A stretch of DNA of 64,000 nt, taken from positions 124,001 through 188,000 of the forward strand of contig NZ_JAMXBH010000008.1 of assembly GCF_023913735.1 (NCBI RefSeq). The letters are read 5' to 3'. This DNA comes from Pseudarthrobacter raffinosi (GTDB lineage: Bacteria; Actinomycetota; Actinomycetes; Actinomycetales; Micrococcaceae). How positions within the stretch are numbered: position 1 is the stretch's first letter; the number at the start of each line of letters is the position of its first letter. Below the pieces are notes generated by a model, which was not told the origin of the DNA, ran no database searches, and was given only the letters and a program-made list of their open reading frames with translations. A program made the position numbers and the translations under genes. Of the stretch, positions 57,460-64,000 are shown piece by piece.

Positions 57460-57627
57460 TTAGTACCCGGGAGCGCCACGGAGCGCCCGCAGGAAACGCA
57501 CGACGGCGGCTGTTGCGTCCCGGTAGTCCCTCCAGGTCATCCCGAGGATGGAATTCACGGGCACAAATCTACCGGTTTCCTGCTCGGCGACTTTGCCGGG
57601 AGGCACCACGCTGTAGGCTCGGCACAT
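57460..57627 (-). CDS. Possible small ORF (55 codons) upstream of the ANTAR cluster
   Basis: ATG 57627 to the stop at 57460 encodes 55 residues whose second half (VNSILGMTWRDYRDATAAVV) looks protein-like, with aromatic and charged residues well mixed. The ATG overlaps the ATG of the divergent hydrolase in CATG. I do not recognise the protein and see no clear Shine-Dalgarno. The remaining part of the 57292-57625 gap holds only a GC-rich leader. Confidence 0.3.
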   Translation of the reverse strand: MCRAYSVVPPGKVAEQETGRFVPVNSILGMTWRDYRDATAAVVRFLRALRGAPGY

Positions 57628-58573
57628 GGCTGATCTGCGGCGTCGGACGTTTGTCTTTCGCACGCTGGTTGGTGCGGCTGCCGCGGCGGCCGTTGGAATT
57701 CTCGGCGCCGCGTGTTCGCCCGGCGCCGAGCGGGACGGTACCGCCGGTGGCGGTGCCAAGGGGGATGCAGTGAAGCGGCACAAGTACCAGTACGGCGAGG
57801 ACGCCAGCCAATGGGGCGAGCTTTTCCTGCCGGAGCTGCCGGCCGGCGCCGAGCACCGCGGCGTGGTGGTGGTGATCCATGGCGGCTACTGGCGCTCGCA
57901 GTATGGCGCAGAGCTGGGGGAGCCCATCGCCAAGGACCTGGCCGCCCATGGCATGGCCGCCTGGAACCTTGAATACCGCCGGGCCGGAAACGGCGGCGGC
58001 TGGCCAAACACCTTCACGGACGTGCTGACCGGTATCGACAAGCTGGGCGACCTCGCGGCCAAGCATGCCCTGAACCTGGGTCCGGTGGTGGCGCTGGGCC
58101 ATTCAGCCGGCGGGCATCTGGCCGCCTGGGCTGCCGGCCGGGGGAAGCTTACCCAGCTGGGAATGCCGGATGCTGACCGCCAGGTGCCCCGCACCTCAGA
58201 TGCCTCCGCGGTGCACCTCACCGGCGTGGTCAGCCAGTCCGGCTTGCTCAACCTGGCCGAGGCGGAGAAGCTGAACCTCAGCAACGGTGCGGTGAGCAAC
58301 CTCCTGGGCGGGTCGTCGGTGAAATATCCGCACCGCTACAGGTACGCCGACCCCATGACCGCCCTTCCGCTGGCCGTGCCGGTCATCGCTGTCCATGGGT
58401 CCGAGGACACCACCGTTCCCTTGGGCCAGTCCGAGTCCTATGTGAACGCTGGAACCACGGCAAACATGGAGACCCGGCTGGTCAGGGTTCCCGGGGACCA
58501 TTACGCCCTGATCGACCCCAAAACGCCTGGTTACCGGGCGTGCCGCGAGCTTGTTCGGTCCCTTTTGGGTTAG
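57626..58573 (+). CDS. Lipoprotein alpha/beta hydrolase (esterase/lipase-like)
   Basis: A 315-residue serine hydrolase. The N-terminus has a twin-arginine (LRRRTFVFRT), a hydrophobic core and a lipobox LGAAC, so it is probably a membrane-anchored exported lipoprotein. The oxyanion motif VVVIHGGYWRS, nucleophile elbow ALGHSAGGH, and the later HGSEDTTVP and GDHYAL fit the BD-FAE/kynurenine-formamidase-like group. The substrate is unknown. It is a single gene between the ANTAR cluster and the GntR-nagB pair. Confidence 0.82.
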   Translation: MADLRRRTFVFRTLVGAAAAAAVGILGAACSPGAERDGTAGGGAKGDAVKRHKYQYGEDASQWGELFLPELPAGAEHRGVVVVIHGGYWRSQYGAELGEPIAKDLAAHGMAAWNLEYRRAGNGGGWPNTFTDVLTGIDKLGDLAAKHALNLGPVVALGHSAGGHLAAWAAGRGKLTQLGMPDADRQVPRTSDASAVHLTGVVSQSGLLNLAEAEKLNLSNGAVSNLLGGSSVKYPHRYRYADPMTALPLAVPVIAVHGSEDTTVPLGQSESYVNAGTTANMETRLVRVPGDHYALIDPKTPGYRACRELVRSLLG

Positions 58574-58724
58574 ATTCGGCGCTCCTGGGTTAGATTCGGT
58601 CCCTGAGGGTTGGAACTGCTCAAAAAATACGTTCCCAATATCTAGACATTGGACGTCCCATCTCCTGTACCCTTTAGATGTAGGACAAGTCGTGACCCCT
58701 AAGCGCGGCAAGGAGGAGACCCAC

Positions 58725-59456
58725 GTGGCCATCGCATCGCAAGAAGTATCGCCCGCCCGTTTCAGTGCGCAGCTCCGTTCGCATGCCCTGCAGACGCGGA
58801 TCATGGACCTCATTCTGGACCGCGGCCTGGACGTCGGTGACGCGCTGCCCACCGAAAGTGAGCTCTCCGCCGAGCTCGGCGTGGGCCGCAACACCGTCCG
58901 CGAGTCCCTGAAAGTACTCCAGGCACTGGGCGTCATTGAGATCCGGCATGGCTTTGGCATGTTCGTTGCACCCAACAACTTCAGCGCCCTGGTGTCCGGC
59001 CTGACGTTCCGCGGCCGGCTGTCCCTCCGCCACAAGGGCGAGGAAGCCATGGAGCTCATCGATGTGCGCCAGGCCCTCGAGTCCGGGCTGATCGGACCGG
59101 CCATTGACCTGCTCACCGACGAGCACGTGGCTGACCTGCGCTCCACCATGGAAGCCATGGAGGACGCGGCCAAGAAGGGGGAGCCGCTGCATGAGCACGA
59201 CGCCGAATTCCACCGCCGCCTGTACGCCCCCCTGAACAATGAGCTGCTGATCAACCTCATGGATGTGTTCTGGCAGGTTTACCGCAAGATCCACCTGGCC
59301 ATCGGTACCGGCCCGGTCAACCTTGAGCAGCAGACGCAGGACCACTGGGACATCTTCGAGGCCGTGGCCAACAAGGACAAGGCTCTTGCGTCCGAACGCC
59401 TGCAACGCCACTTTGACGGCATCCGCCTGAAACTCAAGGATGTCGCGGCCGCCTAG
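58725..59456 (+). CDS. GntR-family regulator, FCD domain, next to nagB
   Basis: A 243-residue FadR-subfamily regulator: HALQTRIMDLILDRGLDVGD, LGVGRNTVRESLKVLQALGV, EIRHGFGMFVAPNN, and an FCD domain (LIDVRQALESGLIGPAIDLL, HDAEFHRRLYAPLNNELLI). GTG 58725 has AGGAGGAG upstream. Direct repeats TAGACATTGGAC and TAGATGTAGGAC about 33 bases apart in the leader (58642-58687) may be its own operator. nagB begins 80 bases downstream. Confidence 0.87.
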   Translation: MAIASQEVSPARFSAQLRSHALQTRIMDLILDRGLDVGDALPTESELSAELGVGRNTVRESLKVLQALGVIEIRHGFGMFVAPNNFSALVSGLTFRGRLSLRHKGEEAMELIDVRQALESGLIGPAIDLLTDEHVADLRSTMEAMEDAAKKGEPLHEHDAEFHRRLYAPLNNELLINLMDVFWQVYRKIHLAIGTGPVNLEQQTQDHWDIFEAVANKDKALASERLQRHFDGIRLKLKDVAAA

Positions 59457-59536
59457 CCTGTTTCCCTCCGCCTTTCCTTCGCCGCCTGCGCCCGGGCGGA
59501 TTTAGCCCTGCCCTTTTCGTAGAGAGTGCCTTTGCC

Positions 59537-60304
59537 GTGGAAATTTTCGTTGTGCCTACCGCCTCAGCTACCGGTTCCGTCGCCGCCGGGATCCTCGCTG
59601 CCGTTATCCGCAGCAAGCCCGACGCCGTCCTGGGTGTGGCCACGGGCGGATCGCCGCTGCCCATCTACGCGGCGCTCGCCAACCATCGGCTGGACATGTC
59701 CTCCGTCCGGGCCTTCGCCCTCGACGAGTACGTGGGCCTGCCCGCCGGACACCCCGAAAGCTACGCCGAAGTTGTCCGGCGCGAAGTGACTGAGCGGCTG
59801 CATCTGGATCCTGCCAACGTTGCCGTGCCGGACGGAAGCGCCGCGGGCCCCGAGGCCGCAGCCGCTGTCTACGACGCCGCCATTGCCGGAGATGGCTGCA
59901 TCGATGTGCAGATCCTCGGCATCGGCCACAACGGCCACCTGGCCTTCAACGAGCCCGGCTCCGCCCTGGACTCCCGGACCCGCGTGGAAGTCCTCACGGA
60001 ACGCACCCGCGAGGCGAACGCCCGCCACTTCAGCACGCCGGAAGAAGTGCCGCTCCGCTGCATCACGCAGGGCCTGGGCACCATCCTGGAAGCCCGCCAC
60101 CTCCTGCTGGTGGTCAACGGCGCGGACAAAGCCGGCATCCTGGCCGCCGCCCTCAACGGGCCCGTCACTGCTGACTGCCCGGGGTCGGTCCTGCAGCTGC
60201 ACCCGCACGTGACGGTGGTGGCTGACGAAGCCGCAGCCTCGCAGCTGGCGCAGGGGAGCGGGCAGGTCGCCGTGCGCGTGTCCGGGGCGGCCGCCAGCGT
60301 CTAG
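59537..60304 (+). CDS. nagB: Glucosamine-6-phosphate deaminase
   Basis: A 255-residue isomerase/deaminase: GVATGGSPLPIYAAL, FALDEYVGLPAGHPESY (catalytic Asp) and ILGIGHNGHLAFNEPGS (catalytic Glu/His region). It converts glucosamine 6-phosphate to fructose 6-phosphate and ammonia. It starts at GTG 59537. The GntR gene just upstream is the likely regulator; no nagA or sugar importer is present in the window, so the rest of the pathway must lie elsewhere. Confidence 0.92.
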   Translation: MEIFVVPTASATGSVAAGILAAVIRSKPDAVLGVATGGSPLPIYAALANHRLDMSSVRAFALDEYVGLPAGHPESYAEVVRREVTERLHLDPANVAVPDGSAAGPEAAAAVYDAAIAGDGCIDVQILGIGHNGHLAFNEPGSALDSRTRVEVLTERTREANARHFSTPEEVPLRCITQGLGTILEARHLLLVVNGADKAGILAAALNGPVTADCPGSVLQLHPHVTVVADEAAASQLAQGSGQVAVRVSGAAASV

Positions 60305-60639
60305 GCCGCGGGCTGTCTGCCATTCGTACTGCGGATCTGATGTCTCAGGAGTGTGCCGTATAGGGCCCCTTCGCCGGGCATTCTTGCGGGCGGGTCTTAC
60401 GGCAATCGACAGGCCCCGGAAACGCGGCGATCGTGATCCGGAAGATCTTGGGTGGCGCTTGGGCCGGTGAAGGACCGGCTTACGGGCAGAGCTGCCTGCT
60501 GGTGCTTCAGCGTGGCGGCCGCGTCATCGAAAGGGATCACTGTGGTGCTGCTCGCGGCGGCGGAGCTAGTGTGCGGACAGGCAGGTTTCCTCGCGTGGGT
60601 CGCACAATCCGGTGTCGTTCGAGGGTTCAACATCGGCGC

Positions 60640-60867
60640 CGCGCTACGGTGCGGAATCTGTTGATCTACGAGTCCCGGCGGGAGTTGGCGCGTTTGCTGT
60701 TCGCGGACTTCAAGATGTGTCGGTGCGCCATGTTGTGGCGCAACCGTTTCTGTGGAAGGTTGAGGTCGCCGGGGCTGTGCACAAGCGCATTCCGGACTAT
60801 CTGCTGGCCACCGACGTGGGGCCGCTGGTGGTGGATGTACTTCCCCGACCGCGCGGAGGAATCGCGC
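60640..60867 (+). pseudogene. TnsA-like transposon endonuclease remnant
   Basis: ATVRNLLIYESRRELARLLFADF in one frame (about 60645-60713) continues after a frameshift as VRHVVAQPFLWKVEVAGA and KRIPDYLLATDVGPLVVDV (to about 60845). Both pieces fit the TnsA-like heteromeric transposase endonuclease of actinobacterial Tn7-like elements, with the E...D...(Q)xK-type core. The N-terminus and C-terminus are missing; the DHFR-like gene cuts in at 60868. The preceding 335 bases (60305-60640) contain nothing I can identify. Confidence 0.6.
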
Positions 60868-61431
60868 TCAGCGCCTCGTCTCGTACCTGGTCAGGACCAC
60901 CCCGCCGGGAAACGTCCGCGTCTCCACCAGGTTCAGGTTCACCCAGCTATCCAGCGCGGTGAAGAACGGCGTGCCGCCGCCCACCAGGACCGGATGGGTC
61001 ACGATCGTGTACTCGTCGATCAGCCCGGCCCGCATGGCCGCCCCGGCGAGCGTTGCACCACCGACCCTCATCGGCTCGCCGTCCTCAGCCTTGAGCCGGG
61101 TGATCTCCGCGACCGCGTCGCCGGTGACCAAGCGGGCGTTCCAGTCGACCTTGTCGATCGTCGAGGAGAACACCACCTTCGGCGTGTCCCGCCAGTTCCG
61201 CGCGAACTGGATCTGCGCCGGGGTGGCATTGGGCTGCTGGTCGCCGGTCGGCCAGTGGGAACTCATGGCCTCCCACAGCTTGCGCCCATACAGCAACAGG
61301 CCGATCGCCCGCTCCTGATCGAGCCACCACTGAAACAGCTCGTCGCTCGGCCCGCTCCACCCGAGGTCGTCGCCGGGCGCGGCGACGTAGCCATCCAGTG
61401 TCAGGTTCATGCCGTAGATCAGTTTCCGCAT
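60868..61431 (-). CDS. Dihydrofolate reductase-family protein (RibD C-terminal fold)
   Basis: A 187-residue protein: KLIYGMNLTLDGYVAAPGDD, LLLYGRKLWEAMSSHWPTGD, KVVFSSTIDKVDWNARLVTG, MRVGGATLAGAAMRAGLIDE and PVLVGGGTPFF. It belongs to the YwjB/YyaP-type reductases seen in many soil bacteria, which are not true folate reductases; the substrate is unknown. ATG 61431 overlaps the TGA of a 37-codon ORF. It appears to be the only intact gene in a patch of remnants. Confidence 0.85.
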   Translation of the reverse strand: MRKLIYGMNLTLDGYVAAPGDDLGWSGPSDELFQWWLDQERAIGLLLYGRKLWEAMSSHWPTGDQQPNATPAQIQFARNWRDTPKVVFSSTIDKVDWNARLVTGDAVAEITRLKAEDGEPMRVGGATLAGAAMRAGLIDEYTIVTHPVLVGGGTPFFTALDSWVNLNLVETRTFPGGVVLTRYETRR

Positions 61432-61544
61432 CACGCCATGCCTTCCGTCAGTCGGTCTCCATAGCATAGACCGGCGCGGCGCGGGAAACTCATCGGTGCG
61501 GCCGAGGCTAGGAGTACGCCGAAGATAACGATGATGACGTTCAT
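61431..61544 (-). CDS. 37-codon ORF with a membrane segment
   Basis: It begins MNVIIVIFGVLLASAAP, a single hydrophobic helix, then a basic tail. Its ATG overlaps the TGA of the upstream fragment (ATGA) and its stop overlaps the DHFR-like start (TGATG). It is probably the cut-off N-terminus of a membrane protein, or a leader coupled to the next gene. No family recognised. Confidence 0.3.
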   Translation of the reverse strand: MNVIIVIFGVLLASAAPMSFPRRAGLCYGDRLTEGMA

Positions 61545-61768
61545 TGGCAGTGCTTCTTGTAGTAGTTGAGGGCGTCATGGAACTCTGTCGTCCCGCACAT
61601 GATCAGCAGCATCCTGTCCCTCATGGCGCCATCGTGTCTGCCAATGATCTGGATGCCATAGCCTTCGGTCCTCGTTTCAACTGAGCTGTCCGGTGAAGGT
61701 TCCCCCAACGGAACCCGAGCCCCACACCCAGAGTTGGTGCAGACGACTTCCGAAACTGACGATCCCGA
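61541..61768 (-). pseudogene. C-terminal fragment of an unidentified protein
   Basis: An open frame of about 75 codons with no start and a stop at 61541 encodes residues that look like a real protein end: EGYGIQIIGRHDGAMRDRM and GTTEFHDALNYYKKHCQ. I cannot name the family. It is followed by the 37-codon ORF with ATGA overlap. Confidence 0.35.
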
Positions 61769-61865
61769 TCAGTGGGGTGTCCCGCCTGGGCTGTGCCATT
61801 CCAAGGAATTGAGACGCCAAGTAGAGCGGCGCGAAGCGCGGTTGGGCTTCGGCTGGGTGGATCCG

Positions 61866-62449
61866 CTAGTCGGAAGGGGTCTCCCTGGTTATCAGTCGTG
61901 GTTCGGCGTGGGCCTTGGCTGTGGGCGGTCCCTGCCACATTTTGATGAAGCGTGGCAGGGTTTTGCCTCGCTCTGATTCGGAGGACAAGACAGACACCGG
62001 GGAAGGTGGTTCCTTCCAGAGCTGGATCAGGTGCCGTTCGACGGGTGATTCCACGGCCAAGTCGAAGGCTGTGTCCCGGCCCGTCGCATGAAGGCGGGCG
62101 CGGTAGCTGCCCTTTCATTGCCCGTAATGGTCCCGACATCCTTCATCTCCCAGCCTGTGGGTGGGTTGAAGTACGCTCGGCCCTCCGGGAGCATCAGGGA
62201 CACCTCGTGGATGTCTTCCCATCCTGGCGCGGTGCCCTCAGGTCTTGCCCCGAGGACCTCCACCGTCAAGGCAATGGGCCCTGAATGCACTCCGGTGGAA
62301 ACCAACGGAACCATCAGCGGAGTTTCCTGCCCCTCGCCGCTCATCGCCGCCTGCAGGGCAGCTACAGGGTCTGCCGGCGGAAAGGGCGCCACGACGAAGT
62401 CCACGGCATGGCCCGATGCATTGATGACGAAAGATGCCGATTCGATCAC
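61866..62449 (-). pseudogene. Frameshifted hypothetical gene
   Basis: From GTG 62449, about 108 residues (IESASFVINASGHAVDFVVA, EGRAYFNPPTGWEMKDVG) read well, then turn to nonsense near 62113. A frame change at CAATGAAAGGGCAGC gives a sensible continuation, KGSYRARLHATGRDTAFDLA followed by VESPVERHLIQLWKE, with a stop at 61866. One indel in the A/G run explains it. The function is unknown; it may be a small secreted or immunity-type protein. Confidence 0.5.
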
Positions 62450-62603
62450 AGGCCCTGCCTCTCAAGCAATATCGAAGGCTTGACCTCGATTACCCGTAGT
62501 GGAACATAGAGAACGTGCGGAGTACAGTGTTCGCAACATCTGGCGACTCTCGCAGCCGGCTCCGACGATAACCGCGGGCAGACCACCTCAGGCGCAGCAA
62601 GAA

Positions 62604-62642
62604 GGGCGCCGTCCAGGTCTACCTTTGACCCGGACGACGCCC
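62604..62642 (-). terminator. Probable terminator of the MFS gene
   Basis: GGGCGTCGTCC and GGACGGCGCCC (minus strand) form an 11-bp stem with one mismatch, followed by TTCTT. It lies 19 bases beyond the stop of the transporter gene. Confidence 0.6.
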
Positions 62643-62660
62643 GCCTTACTTAAGGGAGTA

Positions 62661-64000
62661 TCAGTTAGCGCTGACGCGCTCCTGGGCAATCCCTGCGTTT
62701 TTCTCGTCCAGCTCCTGGGCAGCGGCGATGCGCCGGTCCAACTTCTCGAGTGTTTCCGGTGCGAGGAGTGTCGCCACAACCGTGATGACGCCGATCACGC
62801 TGAAGTAGAGGATCACCCAGCCGGGTTCGCCGTTTCCGGCGGTGAGTAGCGCCACGGCGACCAACGGCGCGATGCCGCCAGCGAGAACCGAGCCGAACTG
62901 GTAGCCCATGGACGCGCCACTGTAGCGCAGCTTTGTGGAAAACAGTTCCGCAAAGAAGGCGGCCTGGGGTCCGTACATCGAGTTGTGGAAGACCGCGAGC
63001 CCGATGATGATGGCGAGTGTTGCCAGCAGTGCGCTGCCACTGTCCGTCATGACGAAGTAGAGCGGGAAGAACAGGAGTCCGCCGATGGAACCGAACAGGT
63101 ACAGCGGCTTGCGCCCGATCTTGTCCGAGAGGATCGCCCACAGCGGGACGGCAAAGACGCCGATGGCCGAGGCAATCAGAACGGACATCGTGCCCTGGTT
63201 GGCCCGTTCGGCACCGAACGTCTTCATGATGTAGACCACGGAGAACGTCGTGTACAGGTAGAACGCGGAGTTTTCTGCCAACCGCATGCCGACAACGAGC
63301 CAGATGCCCTTGGATTCCTTCTTCATGGCTTCGCCCAGCGGCTTCTTCGAGGTCTGCTTTGTCGCAACAAGTTCTTTGAAGTCGTCTGAGTCCTCGAGCT
63401 TGGCGCGAACGATCAGGCCGATGACGATCAGGACCACGCTGAGCAGGAACGGCACTCGCCAGGCCCAGGCATCGAATACTTCTGCGGGCACGGAGGCCTT
63501 GACGATCAGGACGCTCGAGTTAGCGAGCAGCATGCCTGCCGGGACGCCCATCTGCGTGAAGCTTCCGAAGAATCCGCTGCGTCCGGGAGGGGCGTGCTCG
63601 ATGGAAATGACGGCCGCACCGGCCCATTCGGCTCCGGCGCCGAAGCCCTGAAGCAAGCGCAGCACCGTCAGCAGGATGGGAGCCCAGACTCCGATCTGTG
63701 CGTAGGTGGGAAGCAGCCCCATGGCCAGCGTGGCGAAGCCCATGATGAGCAGCGACAGCACCAGCATGGGCTTGCGGCCGATTTTGTCGCCGAAGTGGCC
63801 GGCGAACATGCCGCCGAAGGGACGTGCGGCGAAGCCGACGGCATAGGTGACAAAGGCCAGGAGGAGACCGGTCGCCGGGTCCTGTTCGGGGAAATACAGC
63901 CGGCTGAAGACGCCTGTCGCGGCGAGCAGACCGAAGATGTAGTAGTCATACCACTCGATGGTGGTGCCCGCGAAGCTGGCGAGCGGTACGCGCCAGGGTG
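62661..64000 (-). CDS. MFS transporter, MHS (ProP/ShiA) family, 5' end cut by window edge
   Basis: At least 446 residues are present and the frame remains open at the right edge. TM1 reads LASFAGTTIEWYDYYIFGLL, loop 2-3 has HFGDKIGRKPMLV, then RLLQGFGAGAEWAGAAVI, and the second half has AILSDKIGRKPLYL, all typical of metabolite:H+ symporters. The C-terminus ends in a charged tail (KLDRRIAAAQELDEKNAG). The substrate is unknown; no catabolic gene is visible downstream. Confidence 0.87.
   Translation of the reverse strand, partial: PWRVPLASFAGTTIEWYDYYIFGLLAATGVFSRLYFPEQDPATGLLLAFVTYAVGFAARPFGGMFAGHFGDKIGRKPMLVLSLLIMGFATLAMGLLPTYAQIGVWAPILLTVLRLLQGFGAGAEWAGAAVISIEHAPPGRSGFFGSFTQMGVPAGMLLANSSVLIVKASVPAEVFDAWAWRVPFLLSVVLIVIGLIVRAKLEDSDDFKELVATKQTSKKPLGEAMKKESKGIWLVVGMRLAENSAFYLYTTFSVVYIMKTFGAERANQGTMSVLIASAIGVFAVPLWAILSDKIGRKPLYLFGSIGGLLFFPLYFVMTDSGSALLATLAIIIGLAVFHNSMYGPQAAFFAELFSTKLRYSGASMGYQFGSVLAGGIAPLVAVALLTAGNGEPGWVILYFSVIGVITVVATLLAPETLEKLDRRIAAAQELDEKNAGIAQERVSAN

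Noticed and set aside
61621..62139. A 172-codon frame on the minus strand
   Set aside because: It is Arg/Pro/Thr-rich with no protein-like pattern and overlaps two better-supported fragments in other frames.

Overview
The window is high-GC, densely coded DNA from an actinobacterium, most likely Arthrobacter, Pseudarthrobacter or a close Micrococcaceae relative. I infer this from the mycothiol-type formaldehyde dehydrogenase, the MptB-type mannosyltransferase, the DUF222/HNH remnant, and a dimethylglycine oxidase that reads almost like the Arthrobacter globiformis enzyme. All calls come from reading the sequence; no database search was run.

Layout. 1-7.4 kb: a truncated GGDEF protein, a collapsed SulP remnant, an MptB-like and two paralogous GT-C membrane glycosyltransferases (both apparently starting at ATT), and a RelA/SpoT-domain protein. 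7.5-15 kb: a LacI regulator, an alcohol dehydrogenase divergent from an MmyB-type regulator, an acetyltransferase, and a nucleoside hydrolase-MFS-ribokinase operon behind paired LacI-type operators. 15-19.2 kb: a polysaccharide deacetylase/PuuE-like enzyme and an NCS1 permease, divergent from a PucR regulator. 19.8-33.2 kb: the seven-gene operon glyA-soxB-soxD-soxA-soxG-sdaA-purU with a divergent GntR regulator, then hxlA/hxlB, a LuxR regulator and an IclR regulator. 33.2-41.8 kb: Rieske betaine monooxygenase, its reductase and ferredoxin, a BCCT transporter, a second purU and dimethylglycine oxidase. 42-45.9 kb: a decayed HNH gene, PhoD and PhzF. 46-54.2 kb: FdhF-type oxidoreductase, MBL hydrolase, S-(hydroxymethyl)mycothiol dehydrogenase, then an MFS transporter, creatinase and an IclR regulator. 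54.4-57.3 kb: three GAF-ANTAR proteins interleaved with two small paralogous proteins. 57.6-64 kb: a lipoprotein hydrolase, a GntR-nagB pair, a patch of gene remnants around a DHFR-like gene, and a truncated MFS transporter.

How it works together. The core is an N-methyl catabolic island. Glycine betaine (BCCT uptake) is demethylated to dimethylglycine and then sarcosine, and creatine is hydrolysed to sarcosine and urea. Sarcosine goes to glycine, serine and pyruvate. The released one-carbon units leave by three visible exits: RuMP fixation (HxlA/HxlB), mycothiol-dependent oxidation to formate followed by formate oxidation, and formyl-THF deformylation by two PurU copies. Three promoters in this island (two facing each other in the betaine locus, one before the creatine locus) share the same -35/17-bp/CTGTTGC-box layout, which suggests one shared IclR-type regulator.

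The most unusual non-coding structure is a family of intergenic arrays with an exact 32-bp period and palindromic F...R organisation, found at five loci, nearly always just after a stop codon.
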